DNA from: Lepidonotus clava
Lineage: Eukaryota; Annelida; Polychaeta; Phyllodocida; Polynoidae
Direction: 5' to 3'
DNA length: 64,000 nucleotides
Assembly (NCBI GenBank): GCA_936440205.1
Contig: OW387135.1
Coordinates: 25,274,792 to 25,338,791, forward strand
Part shown: in pieces, positions 47,850-61,700 of the stretch
Numbering within the stretch: position 1 is the stretch's first letter
How the letters are laid out: each line of letters opens with the position of its first letter
Program-made: the position numbers and the translations under genes
Notes under the pieces: generated by a model
Told to the model about the DNA's origin: nothing
The model's input: only the letters and a program-made list of their open reading frames with translations
Databases searched by the model: none

Positions 47850-50800
47850 ATGAAGCCAACACGTGAGAAGAAACACTTTAAGAAGTCACATAAGAAGAAA
47901 GACACGGTTGTGGACTCTAAAACATTAAAGAATGCAAAACCTACTAGAATATCGAAGCCACAGAAGAGCAGCAAACATAAGAAAATCAAATCTGTGGATC
48001 CGTTTTACGTTGGTTCGCGAGTTGCAGACAAGTAGGTGGACGATAATAAGAGTTTCTGAACAGAACATATCGTTATATGTCTAGGTTAGCTAGGTTTTGA
48101 ACTGTTTTTAATAAATAATTATAATGTTTCTCCAAGTTTACTTTAGGGAGAAAGACTTTTTAAAAGTCCGTAATAAACTTCTGTGAGAAGTTTTAGATAT
48201 TTTGAAGTACATTTATCATAGAAGTAATCTTTCACAAATGAATAAAGCCTTAAATTAAAGGGAGTCAAAAGCAATGTAATTGAATGTTGGGTCAAAGTTT
48301 TGTAAATTCTGTTTACTATTGAAATATTCTGTTGCCATAACCAAGGCCTGTGGTAAAACATAGAATGTGAAAACAGACTTAAACTACATCAAAATACTCA
48401 TAAACTCTTCCCCAGTCAATGTTGGTGACCCACCAAAATTGGTTTGTTTACAAACATTGCTGTCTTTAGGCATAAAAGACATGAGTTTTATGGAATTTCA
48501 GTAAAGTTATAGTTAGTTTTCTTGATTTATACTGTACCAGTGGCTAAAGTTGGACTCTTAGAATGTATTTTCATACTTATTTGAGTTTGCAAAATTTTGT
48601 CATATTTTGACACAACATTGCTTTTGACTCCCTTTAATTGAATAATCTTTTAAGGCAGAATAAAAGTGTTGCATTCAGTTAACATAGGTCGAAGTAATTA
48701 GGATAGGTAGGTTGATTTATCTATCTATATATTAAATTTATTATTTTTGCTTTTTTACGTACCAAATGTAGGTAGATCTAGATATTACATAAAAATTGAA
48801 AAATGCTCAAAAAATATTGAAGAACATAATTATCATCAGCCAGATATGGTGTCTAGTTTAATATGCTTTTTGAATTTTATCTCTATCTGCATTGGTTCAA
48901 GAGTTACAACCAGTTGTACATGGTACTCTGGTTTTGCCCTGGCAAAATGACATGTGAATTTAGGGGGCTTGCTGTGCAGCTCGAGAGCAAATTACAAAAC
49001 ATAACTGTATGTTATTTTAAAGGGAAAATAATGTAGATAAATATTCCTGCAGGTTCATCAAATATTCTCTTGATCTTATATCTTCATTTTGCAAGTGAAA
49101 AACTCGATCACAGCTTTTACCTCAAAAACAGGGGACACTTTTTTTTATATGGAAAAACTGGTGGGATGTAATTTACCTACCAAATGGACCCGGCCATGCA
49201 GTGTTGAAAATGAAAATAGATGTTCAACACCCTATAAAACAATTTCTACCATCTAAAATACATATCCTGACATCTCTGTGCTGTCCCACGCTTTTCTGGT
49301 CAATTCTTATGGATTTATAAAAATAATTTTTGGCAATAAAAGTCAGTATAGGGTCAAAAATTTAGGGTAGTTCGGGTTACCTGGTATGTCTAATCCTTGG
49401 CTTGCCCCACTGATGATCTCCATAAATCGGAGGAAACGTCAGATTTGTATTTTTGAGGTCATAATTATAGTTTTGTGCGCAAAAAAGCTGAACTTTTTGC
49501 AACTGTTTAAAATATAGACCTTGTATTTCATGCCGTTTACCACACTACGCATAGCCTCTGACTGCTACGACCTCACAGTAGTCAGAATGATGCCGAAAGC
49601 TCCTTGGTGGTACACTTTGACCTTTTGCACTCTAGGCAAAGAATGCGCATTATGCCTTTAATTCATTGAACAGTCATTATAATTATGCGAATCCTGAGCC
49701 TAGTCTGTAAAAGGTATAAATAAACAGAATTGGCTATGTATTGACGCCAGGGATTTACTGATGGACCGCTTATCTGTTTCTCTATTACAGAAAACAGCAT
49801 TTAGTGAACCTAAAACCCAAGAAATATGAACAGGACTTGTCGAACGCAGAGAAACAATTTCAAGAAATGAAGCAGCTCGCCAAAAATATACCCAAAAAGA
49901 AGTTGAAAGGACGAAAAAATCCATTCGAAAGAGGTAAAATACGGAGCTCTAGGCATTCTACATATAAGTGCAATTGAAAGGTTGTATTGATACATTAGAT
50001 ACTACGATGGAAGAACCACAAAAAATTACCTGTCATACGTTGAAACAGACTAAATAATAACTAGGTACCTAACTAGATAAACAGGCTAAGTACAATATAG
50101 TCCTCATGACATCATCAGGAATACTCTTCTTTCACTTATGGACATTCTGTTCCTATGGTAAGAACATAAGTTGTTAAATTTCAATGAGTACTTAGAAAAC
50201 TAGAAAAGTTATGGTCATATAGAAAGAGTTTAATGTAAGTCTGTTATTTGAATATTCAATGTACAAAATTACCACCTTAGATCTACAAGTGTATTATTAG
50301 TTATCTACGGTCTTTTCCTGAGTATTTCTCAATTCTAGTGGAAACAAGTATATTTACATTACTTGTATGATCTTCTTCTCTGTAAAGGGGCAATTGAGGA
50401 TAGGCGCGGTATGACAATGTCAACTCAGAGAGCTCCAAAGTTCGTTCAAGGCAAGAGGGAAAGTGAGAATCAGTTCCTACGGCGGATGGACATGGCAGCT
50501 AAAACGGCAATATCCCAAGCACAGTTCGAGGACAAGTTTAAGGTAATTAAGAAGCGTATCTTCTTGAATGAAACGAAAAAGTCAAGAATCACAATTTTTC
50601 TGCTCATTTAGGAAAAGTACAGTTTATGTTCTATTTTTGATGTATTTATACTTGACTTTATTATTTTAATACGTTTATTCATTATGTGATTATACCTTGA
50701 TATCTAGATAAAAGGCAACAAATCGGAACAAGTGGTAAAGGAACGAACCAAGTCTACCATTAAGAATACCAAGTAAGCATACTCGAATATTTGTTTCCCT

Positions 50801-52299
50801 GTTTTGCTTAATGCATGACTGACGAAGACATTTCTATAATTATCTTACTAAATAAATAATGAAAACAGATATATCACGACGAATTATGATCGTAGTTATG
50901 ACCAATTTAATTTGTTTATGATATTGTGTAACGTCCTTCTCAGCTATATTGATCTTCAATATGTAGTCTAGCACAAATTAATTTTGATCGTTTGATGTAG
51001 TTGAGATGCTTTTTCATGTAAGTTGTTTTTCTTCAGGCGGTTACAAGAGAAGAAACAGCGCAAAAAGGAAAGGCAAATGCAAAGAAATGAAGATAAACAG
51101 TCGGGCTTCGAAAAATACAAAGGTAAAGAAGTGATGTTTCTGTAACTTGATATTCTTTTTTAACTATTATTTTGTGGATAAAAATGTTCAGAGGCCTACA
51201 GCGTAAAGTTGTTTATCCTATTGCTGTATCTAACAAATGAATCAGGTTAATTTTGTTCCCTAAATATGTAATGTGTCTAAGACTCTATATAATTACATGT
51301 GTTTGCCATCAATGATTTATCTGATTATGCTATTTTGAATATTTAGGGAAAAGAAACATTAAAAGAGTGTATTTGCCAAGGCCTAACAATTGTCTTAGAT
51401 TTGGTAATTTTCTTGTTGGAGGTCTTGAAATGTCCAAATTGGTTTGTTTCAGGACGATTTCCAAAATGAGACAATATTCCCTTCAAATATTTAGTGTATT
51501 CTTTTTTAATGTTCTATATAAAAAATTGTCGATGATGTTTTAAGCCATGGTTATAGGTCTTACATATGTAAGCCATTGATCTCAAATTGGTTCTATAAAA
51601 TGTCCTAGATAAAAATCCGAAATTTGTAATCAGTCTGATTATGCAACACATTTGATAAAAGATTGATGTAATTACTTTACTCTGCATCCATATTACCAAC
51701 CTATTATCCTGTTATAACTTGCCGGTTATTTCAGATGAGGTGAAGTTCGGAGAAGTAGCAATGGCGCCACCTAGGTTGGCAGCAGTGCCTCGCAAAGCAT
51801 CTAAAGAGCCATCTAACGTAAGTTCATGTATATTTTGTTTCTGAGCATTAGAGAAGTTCAACAGTATCTTGCGCAAAGTGAAAGTGTAAAGTAGAGTTTG
51901 AGAGACAAAAACGAACAAAACAATCTATACTATGGCGTCTTTGAAACGCCAGTGGGTCATTTTGAGATTAACTTCTTTTGAAAAGACATCCGAAAGTTAC
52001 GCACTTTCTTGTCACTGCTTAATTATTTTAATTCAAAATTAGAATTAAAACTAAAGTTCTTACTTCAAAAACATTCTACTTTCCAGCCTGGAGGCCGATC
52101 CTTGCTCTTAAAGGAAATTATTCAAGAAAACGCCTCCTCGGGACAGAACCATGCCACGACAGCTAGAAAACTAGGCCAGACGTTGAAGCGAAAGATGATG
52201 TCTCCAGCTCAGCAGGTTGCCATGGATAAAGAACGAAACAAAGTTATTAATATTTACCGGGAGATGAAGGCGAAAAAGATGAGCGTACAAGCACAGTAA
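47850..52299 (+). CDS. CCDC137: CCDC137 homologue, complete, seven exons
   Basis: Exons 47850-48031, 49791-49933, 50388-50542, 50708-50772, 51037-51122, 51735-51817 and 52087-52299 join in phase to 927 nt, 308 residues (human CCDC137 is about 289). The protein starts with a Lys-rich nucleolar-type segment (REKKHFKKSHKKK). It has the APKFVQGKRESENQFLRRM block that matches VPKF..RKGES in the vertebrate protein, then a basic coiled coil (QEKKQRKKERQMQRNEDK). Next come DEVKFGEVAMAPPRL, nearly the family signature V.FGEV..PP, then PGGRSLLLKEII and a final ERNKVINIYREMKAKK helix. The family is chromosome/nucleolus-associated with a poorly known role. The ATG lies directly after the LINE-derived leader. 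An AATAAA lies at 52378-52383. Confidence 0.87.
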
Positions 52300-52377
52300 T
52301 TTTGTTATACTTCAGTAAAAAAAATCTCTACGTGAGTCTCATTTTTCACCTTAAGTGTTATGTGGTACTATTTGTAT

Positions 52378-52383
52378 AATAAA
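52378..52383 (+). terminator. Polyadenylation signal of CCDC137
   Basis: AATAAA 78 bp after the TAA stop; the nearest canonical hexamer, giving a short 3' UTR. Confidence 0.65.
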
Positions 52384-52450
52384 GAATATACCAAACCTAG
52401 ACTGAATTTCCTCTTATTTCAAACATAATTGGTATTTTTAACAGGTGTAT

Positions 52451-52681
52451 GAACCTCAGGGCCCATATCTTCGTAATTAATTTGGCTGATCATGGAAATC
52501 TTGATCAGTGTCTCATGATTATAGATTCTGTCTATCATGAATAAATTTCACATCTTAGTATCCCTCTTTGATGCCATTGTGCAATAATACCATCAATTTT
52601 GGTAAATGACAAAATTGCTGATCTTGAGGCCCTGATCAAAATTTCCCTGATCAGCCAAATTAGTTACGAAAATATGGGCCC
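52451..52681. mobile_element. Foldback MITE with 8-bp flanking repeats, about 230 bp
   Basis: The left arm GGGCCCATATCTTCGTAATT (from 52459) pairs with the right arm AGTTACGAAAATATGGGCCC (to 52681). Arms of about 50 bp include TTTGGCTGATCA and its complement. The 8-mer AGGTGTAT flanks the whole at 52443-52450 and 52682-52689, fitting an hAT-type 8-bp target duplication. The element is in the CCDC137 3' flank and is related to 27875-28133. The small ORF at 52599-52793 crosses its right arm and is not a gene. Confidence 0.75.
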
Positions 52682-52689
52682 AGGTGTAT

Positions 52690-55600
52690 TAGACGACAGG
52701 CATAGCACTGCTGAAAAACCTGTGGTATGTATCAAGGGCGTTCTTAAAACCCGAAGGAAATTTATGGAGATGTTAATAATGTTAATTTATTGAACACATT
52801 AGACTCCTATCAGGCCATACCCGTTCATGTGTGTACTCCCCAATCCACTCGTTACCGCCTTGAAAAATGGCCGATCATTCCGCATTTTCTATGTTAGACA
52901 TCGTTAAGATTAAATAAACGTGCAAAAAGGTTTTAACCATAAAATAGAAGGTAATCAAATTCCATTTAAAACATTGACAATCGTATTTCTTTATTAATGA
53001 TATTGAAGACATGAAATGTATAACTTTTTTTTTCTAATTGGTCAATCTTAGTGTAATCAAGCAATCTTGAGTTGTTGGGTGTAAACAATTGATTAATAGA
53101 CGTTTGATAATGTAATGATGTTTCCTTCAAATAATCGTTTTCATGGACCTGATTATATCAGATAAACTTCCCATCTTGAAAATATTCCAAATGTTGAAAC
53201 TTAGTACAAGTTATTCATGCTACGCATTCGCAACTGGGTTGAGCCAAAATAAACAAAAATTCAAAACATTAAATAATGCTTGGTTTATCAAATTTTATTC
53301 CACGTTATCCATCAACTAGACTTTCATGACTTTACTTCAAAGATCAAACATGCCATTACTGCAGTAGTCTTTAAATACTAATAATTTAGTACATGGACAT
53401 TAAATTATGAATTGAATGAAAATACCTGGACGAACATTTTACAAAATACTTTTTCGTTCTTAGATCATACGAATAGATACAAGGATGTTCTTTTTCTATT
53501 AAATATCAAATGGTAAAATAGGTTTATGGCACAAGAGCCCACATGGCAACTCACTACTGTTTATCATGTATTTTACTGTGCCAGTATGGATAGGAACTCA
53601 AATAACCTTCAAATCCCCTCAGAGACTCTCAATACTTATCTGATGACCTACATACCCCATGGATTTATCAAAATTGAAGAAGAAAAATCCATGTTGGGGT
53701 TGCAGCACTACCGCCCCCTGTGGCCGGTAGATGACACTACATTAGTGCCAGTCATGTGACGTCAACCATTAACACTAAACCATTAATGAGCAACTGACCA
53801 TAGTTTTACAAAGCACCAGTGAATGCGTGCATTAATTGCATACAGATTAGAAAAATGGGAATCGTTCGCAATTATCGACATAATTGTTCCTGATCAACAA
53901 GCAAAATAAAGCTAGCAGTGTGAGCAGATGTATGTCAGTAATTAGTAGAATACAGTATTTAGACATGTAGGTTAGAATTAAAAGATTTTCTCAGCTTCCC
54001 ATATTGGTGACCTCAAAAGCGCGTTTCTTAGTACAGTAACAATAGAGCTTATTAAATGCTATTTTAAGACATTGCTTAACGACATTTCACTTTCTATCAC
54101 AGCTAGATCTGCCGTTATTGTTAATAGGAAAAACCTTAACGTTTGATTCTTAAAATAAAATGGCAAAAATCGGCAATCACATTAATCTAATTCATTGCAA
54201 TCTAAGTTGTTATAATTTCGAAAACGAATCCTCAAGGATAAGAAACAAGTTGTAAAAGAATAACACTGTAAGACGTATTTCTTCATGTATGTATATACAA
54301 TTATATGGTAAGTAGAGATAATTGGCACATACGAGACTAAAATGTTAGTATTAAAAGCCCCCCTAAAAGGGAAACTACATAAGATACAAATTTACATTAT
54401 GTAGATATGTTCAAAGCGCAACAACAAAATAACCAACTTGCATCAAATGCAACATTAAGAAGCGATTGTAACGTTTGATTCGCTGTTGACTGGTTAAAGT
54501 TGAGAGAAAGAAAATCGACCCTTCGTCATAATAACCTTACTGGCACTCGTATTTTAGCAAACCGCGTGCTAAGAACGAAATGTGAAGATCAACATTACAA
54601 TGATACAATCAAGTAAGCATGCAAAGGCGCAAACGAGTGACTGCATTAAAATTACAGTTCTGACCGTTCCTTGCGTCCAAAATCCCAACTCCAGTTATAT
54701 GTTCCGTTATTTCATCATACAATAAACGTTCTTTTTTTTCCAAAAAAAATTAGATCTTGCGACTATATCGGATAACTGCGAACACGGATAATGGTTCTAG
54801 CGAACGATTCGACCTTTTTATTTGCATTGGCTTTGAATCTAGTTTCTATCCACGCCATTGTATCTATTATTATGCTGTAGAAACTGAAGTAGTAAGGTAC
54901 CCTGCCATAAATTTACCTGCTCTTTCAAACGTATAACAAACTACACACATTGAAGTACAGTTACTCTAATCCAAAGGCATCTATCTGATGAATAAATTGA
55001 CACTAACGTTATGCACCAATTACAAGGACAGAAATATTTGAATTCTTTTTGTCTCAGAATTTTGGATATACAAGTACAATGTGTGAGCAAGAGAGAGTAA
55101 ACCCATGACTGAGTAGAGATAAGCGTTCTGCTGCATGTTGTGTATTGCGGATAAAGTTCTCTCTAAATTTGAGTCACAACCACAATTGACCTATTCTGAT
55201 TTTTGACAAACTTTCAGTCTCAAATGTAAAAAGCAGAGTCTAGAATAAGTAAGCGTAAAGATTTCGACTTTCACAATTATAGAAAGATAGGTCACCACGT
55301 TTCTAAACCGACCTTTACCACTAACATACATGTATGCAGACCCAAGAAGGCATTGCAGGGTAAAACAACAGCAAACCCTGATTCTTTAGGAGTTTCTGTT
55401 ATAACCATAGCATAGAAAACAGCAACCCTCAATCGTATAGGGACAAGTCCTGATACATGATACCAACTGAGCTCCCTTTTCGGATAGCAGTACATTCAAA
55501 ACCGGCTTCTTTTCGCCAATTGACGCTCCACTGAAAAAAGTGCCTGCTTAAAAATAACGTCCCTATGAGGGACCATGACACTGCAGTCCAATTTTAGGAA

Positions 55601-55774
55601 AAAATTTCCTCTTCTAAAGTCCATCAACCTCTGAACCTCCCCTCCTAAATAACTCATCAGTGACCATGATTTTCGGTTTAACCTCTCTACAGCCAATATT
55701 CTTAACTAATTGGGCAGGAGAATATAAAAAGGTATTGATGTGGTTATCTGGCTGTTTCATTTTGCCACGGTAAC
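52690..55774. other. Convergent spacer between CCDC137 and the MARF1-like gene
   Basis: Part is the probable 3' UTR of the MARF1-like gene, whose 66- and 67-codon frames at 55292-55696 I do not accept as coding. A 77-codon plus-strand frame at 53526-53759 has no domain. A strong CTCF-like motif, minus strand, is at 53709-53727 (the complement reads GGCCACAGGGGGCGG). Otherwise AT-rich sequence with nothing I can name. Confidence 0.45.
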
Positions 55775-58700
55775 TCACACATCTGAGTCCGACTGTAGTG
55801 GCGGGCTGGGGGATATGAGGATGGGGTTGGTGAACTTGGCGGCCAGCCTGTTCCTCCGGGGCGTGCCCGGGTAGTGGAGCGGGCTGCCTAAGGGCGACCC
55901 GCTCGAGTTGGAAGCTGTCCTGGAGCCAGGACGCGAGCTTGCAACTCGGCTGCTGCTACTGCAGCTGCTGCGCCTCAGCTGCTGCCCGGATAGGGGAGCA
56001 GCTTCAGGCGGGGAAGACGAGCAGCTCCCTTTCGGAGGGGAGCCGAGCGGGTCGTCACCGCTGGCAGTGACCGGTGGGTTACCGGTCACAAAAGCCTTGG
56101 TAAGGCTACTTGATCCTACAGTCTTCACTGCTTCCAGACTACGAGGTGGCATTGGGACCACTCCAACAGTTCCTAATGTTGACAGCATTCCTGTGCATTT
56201 CTCACTGCTCACACATTGAGATGATCCCAACTTACAGTTTTTTACTGCCACTTCGCTATGGCATGGGCGGAGGGAGTCCTCTAGAGGCACAGCTTCGTCC
56301 TTGGGCTGTGAATCTTCTTTGAAGTGGTTTAGTTTCTTTATTTTGGGGCTTGATGTTGAAGATCTAATCTGAAGGCGTTGAGGAGCATTCTCTGCGCTAG
56401 ATGTAGGTTTACACGATCCTCTGTTCTCAGAAGTGTCTGGAAAATGCACGTGTACACAATGTAAGTCTATTTCTGATAAATTGATATTACTGTATTTTCC
56501 TCAAGGGGTAAAGAACAATAACAAACAGTTAATTTACAGAGATTTCTGAATATTGAAAACCAGTTCATCTATCTATCTGCCTCTGAAGTACTGCTTTAAC
56601 GCTTCGTAATAAAGGACCGGTATTCCATGATACAGTTTTTATATTCTATCTATTTTCGATAACTAGCGTCTATTACACCCAAGCAACATCAAATGAAAGG
56701 ATAAATCAGAATCATAACAGAAACAGGATTACTAGCTTTCTGAATCGTATTTTGAAATATCCTTATACAAAACTCAAAATAGGAATAGCTCAGAGAATTT
56801 ACCTGATACCGTTGTTGAAGACAAAGAGGCGTACTCAAGGCCGCCATCTTCTTTGAGAAGAGTGAACTCTGGACGAGCGGTCAAAAACTGCTGGAGGGAG
56901 GAGAAGCCAAGGAGGGCGGGTGGTGAGCTGTAGGTTTCAGTGTAGGCGGCCCACAGGTTGGCCACTGTCGTATACGACCCCTGCTGCTCCAGCACTGACC
57001 GAAGGTTACGACTTACTGTGTCAGCTGTTAACACGTGCACCAAGTTGGGCCCCTCTCCGGTCTCATCGTACGTAACCTGCAGGGATAAGCGTCTGTGTGG
57101 CAACGTGAGAAATTTCAAACGGAAAATTTTAAAACGATTTTTTTTTAATAGAAGGTTTAGAAAGGACCTCTCTGTTACATTTTAACACTTAAGGATTTAC
57201 TATTTGTAAGTTCTAATTTGAATTAAACCATTTGGAATTGGATTGATTTTTTTTTTCAACAAGTCCAAACGTCTAGCCATACTGATCAATTCGGCGGCAT
57301 GTTTTAATGTTTTAATGTCTTAATGTAATATATAGTCAAAATGTTTTATACAGTATCAAAGCTTCCAGCTTTGATACAGATGAGGCGGCGGTACTAGGCC
57401 TAATAATATTAATGTGTAATTTATTGTGGTAGGTCTGAACTGACACTATAGTGTCAATTTCACAAATAATTTAATCTTTGAATAATTTAAATCTTAAATC
57501 TGTATGACACTGACAGCACCGGAGAACTTATTGACAGTGTGACGCCTATGTTTTAACATTGAATGGGAATGATTCAGACACTGACAGTGACTTAGGCCTA
57601 GACATATTTAATATTTTGATGGTAGGTCTGAAAAAACTGACACTATAGTGACAATTTCACAAATAATTTAACCTTTGGATCATAAATAATTGCTTTCGGA
57701 GCCTCCATAATACATTGACAGTGTTGCAGGGGGCTTAGGCCTAGCCTATCTGAGCCTGAGTCCACGGTATAATTTTAAATGCTGGAAAAAAGATATGAAC
57801 CTACCTTTAACGCCTGGAGTCCTCAATGCATTTCAATGCGTATATCCTCCACAATTGATGCGTTTAATGTTATCCTGGTTTCCTGAGTTCAATGTATCGA
57901 TGCAGGCGTGCGGGGAGAGAACCCGGCGAAGGGTTGACGGCGCCATGTTGACAGTGACTCCACGTGTCCGATCGATCCAATGTTTTCCCTTCGATACGAA
58001 CGCATGATTCACGCATGAATTGTCAATGCGTTGTATGCGTTTAAGGGAGTCCAGACGTCCAAAATATATAATATTGAAAGACTGCCCTGGTTTTCTGATT
58101 TCAAAGTATCGATGCAGGCGTGCGGGGAGAGAACCCGGCGAAGGGTTGACGGCGCCATGTTGACGGTCTGACAGCAGTGACAGTGCCTCCACGTGTCCGA
58201 TCGATCCAATGTTTTCCCTTCGATACGAACGCATGGTTCACGCATGAGTTTTCAATGCGTTGTATGCGTTTAAGGGTGTCCAGTCGTTCAAAATATATAT
58301 GTTGAAAGCATCAGATACCGCCGTAATCCAGGTATCGAGGCGCCGAAAGAGGAAGCCCCCCCCCCCCCATAACGTCCGACCGGGGCACTTGCACCGGCTG
58401 GTGTGAGGTCTGACCGGGTCGCCGCGACGGAATACCAAGAAAATAGCGCGATGATTTCGCGCAAATTGACGCATTATTTCGCAAATTATCTCCTCCTGGA
58501 CTTTGACTTGATCATCTATGTATCCAAATCTACCCCTCTATATTTATTTGACCCGTGAGAACGATGGATTTCATGGTGAAATAGGCCTGCATAGATCATC
58601 TCATCGGGTGTTACACATAAACGCGTCACCGATTGTCGTATAGACGAATGGGGAATTCGGCGGCTAAGATCTTAAGGTGACCTAGGACTTTATTTGATCT

Positions 58701-61700
58701 TAAAGCCTTGCCGCCTCATAATAAAAGCTACATAAATCATATCAATGCCTAAACAGTAAACAGAAAAAAATAATGATCAAAAATAAGCCTACCTCGGCCA
58801 CTCCGTAAAGGATGGTGCGGAGCTCTGTAACCTCCATACTCTGCCCATACAGGGCACGGTAACGCTGAATGAAGTCACTGCTGGAGAGAACCTGGTCTGG
58901 GTAGGCGGCCAGCACCTGCCGGGCTCGCTGCGCCTTGACGTGGTGGGTACTCTCATCCAGTAGACGGATCAAATCACGGCCACTCTTCCTCTCAATCTGA
59001 AAATTTCAAAATAGTTTCGTGAATGTGAAGATATTTTTGTCTATAAGAAGTGTCAATACTGTCTTATTTTTCAAAAATATTTTGTATGGTTGTGAAGACA
59101 TTTTTCAATGTGTGAAGTGCCTTAGTTTGGAATCACCATAGGGACAAAATTAATGTCGACCTCAGTTTAGGTTGTACTCAACTAGACAGTTTGAAGGAAA
59201 TGAAAGAATGTAAAACGAAGACACCGTACAACAATGGCTTTCTGATATACCATTTCAGGTTAACAAAATTAATTCAAGAGCACAATTTCAGAAATGGTAA
59301 CCCCATTAGCATATAGGAGACCATATATTATGGGACCAGTACCTGCAAGTTTTAAACAGACATTTAACGTCTCCGGCCATTTAGAGAACTTTTTAAGGTC
59401 TTAAATTTGAGAAAATCAATTTAAGACCCCTTAAGACCTTTTACGACTTGCATGGGCACCCTGGAAAACAGTTAAAATGCGAGAATATCCATCTCTCATT
59501 TCCAGCTATGTCTATGTGAATATATCTTACCGTGACAGAAGTAGGAATCAGCTGGACCAGTTCGCGGACCGAGGCGACGTCATAGTCGCTCAGGCTGAGG
59601 TTGATGCCATGACAGGCGTGAAAGGTGGTGAGAAAGACGGGGAGGGCCAGGCCCTGGTCCCGGCCCCGTAACATGGCCGTCACGCGCTCCTCCAGGTCCA
59701 GCAACACCTCCTGCCGGGTCAGTCGTAACCTCTGCACGCCATCCTTGTCACTAACCTGTCAATGAATAGTATTATTAAGTTTTATCTATGTTATTTCCTT
59801 CAGGGTTCCCCTGGTTTCCAGGCAGTTTAGAAAAAAAAAGAAAAAGAAAAAAAAGATTATGTATACAATTTTTTTTGCTAATGTAAAATCTGAATTAAAA
59901 TGGTATGCAGGAAATTTGGTCTTACATTGCATCACGCTTTTTCAGATTTCTGGGTACGCCACTGATTCTAGATTCTAATAATAAAGGTGGGCCCTCATCG
60001 CCCATCAAACTGTACCACATAGGTTTCCAAAACCTATAAGAAGATGAGCAACTTATGGTTAGTATATGTACTTATTTAAAAAGAGTATCTTGACTGTATA
60101 GCGCTCCTGACGAAAATTTACCCGTGTTCTTCATACTAACAGGGGATGACAGGGGAACATAGCAAGCAGTTCTCTATTTTAACTGTAGAGAAGTGACCGA
60201 CTTACAAGGATGATGTTTCCCGGCAGATCTGCTATGAGGTCTTCTACATAGCATGCGCCATAGTCCGAAACATTGAAACCCTTCCGAAAAACGTTACCTT
60301 AAACGACAGAAAGTAAAGGGAAAACTTAAGGACAATAATAGAAGAAGAGTTTATTCTAATTGATAGTGATTCTCCTTTAGTTTGTTAGTAAAGGACGACG
60401 TGCTTAAGTTAGATATGGTGCATAAAAAACATGCAAGGTTACCAGTAATTAAAAATTATAAAAGGAATAAATTAAAATCAGGTGACGCGAGATCCAAGAT
60501 GCAAAAATGTTTTCTGCAACGACATATCCCAATATGAATAAATGTATCTATCCAGTTTATATGTATCCCATTGCTTTCAAGAAAAAAATCACCTCCAGTT
60601 ATGAACGCAAATATGAAGCAAATTACTCCAGAGAGAATTCCTCCCGACTGATCTTTTCGACTTTTTCCCAGAAGCAACTTAGAGAAAAAATGGACTTCTG
60701 ACATTAAATTTGTAATTAAATAACTTAAGACTAACACAAAATACCCTAAAACAGATTTTAAAGCAATGTAGGAAAAACTGGTTCTGCAATCCAGATCATC
60801 AACAAGATCATGTATGTTGGGTTCTAAAGAACCCAAAAGCCCCGTCTTATCCACCTTGTTCAATAACAGCTGAAAGGAGAGGGCAAGGGAGAGGGAGAGG
60901 GAGAGAGATTTATTGCCATGACAATGCCATGACATCCCCATGACATTGCCATGATGATGCCATGACATTGCCATGACATCCCCATGACAATGCCATGACA
61001 TTGCCATGACAGTGCCATGGCATTGCCATGACAATGCCATGACAATGCCATGATATTGCCATGACAGTGCCATGACAATACCATGACATCCCCATGACAT
61101 TGCCATGATGATGCCATGACATCCCCATGACAATGCCATGACAATGCCATGACAGTACCATGACATTGCTATGCAGGGATGAAAGTGGTCCATGAGAAAA
61201 AAACTGGAACTTCGCGCGCGCAGAATTACATACATAAAGGGAGTTTTTTTTAAACTGTTTTAGCAAAAATGCATGAGAAATAGCTTATAAATAGTTATAT
61301 TGCAGAACAACCCATGTTTTAATCTATGCTTATTTAAGTACCACAATATTTGGTAATTTCTCACAATTTTGTATTTCTCTTAATTATTGGTCATTTTTGA
61401 CATTTAACATATCATTTTGCTCACACTGATGTAAAAGAATGTTTTCCATAGAAATGTCCAACCCTCATTCAATATCTCCACACTTTTCTATCTTCACTCT
61501 AGGAATAATTTTATGCACCACAGGCAGAGACCACATGCTGTGTCAATCACCCAACCCCCTGTCCTTCCCCCAGATCAGATAACCAGCTGGTCACCAGACA
61601 CCACTGACCACAGGGCTACCCATGAGGGGGATAAGACTACAAATTCAGAATATGAAAATGTAACTATTTTATATGGAAAAACACATAATACATATATTTA

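Noticed and set aside
53526-53759. 77-codon plus-strand ORF
   Set aside because: No similarity I recognise and no splice partners; it overlaps a CTCF-like motif in a convergent spacer.
55908-56219. 103-codon plus-strand ORF
   Set aside because: Antisense shadow of the Ser/Pro-rich last exon of the MARF1-like gene.
57833-58474. Minus-strand ORFs of 78-133 codons
   Set aside because: They come from the tandem duplication in a MARF1-like intron; the flanking exons join in phase without them.
59340-59465. Possible hAT end CAGGGTGCCC (complement) with TTAAGACC repeats
   Set aside because: Only one end is visible; no matching inverted partner or target duplication was found.
60456-61266. Minus-strand ORFs of 96-259 codons with MALSWHCHG repeats
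   Set aside because: They are translations of an 11-bp minisatellite, open in several frames at once, so they carry no coding signal.
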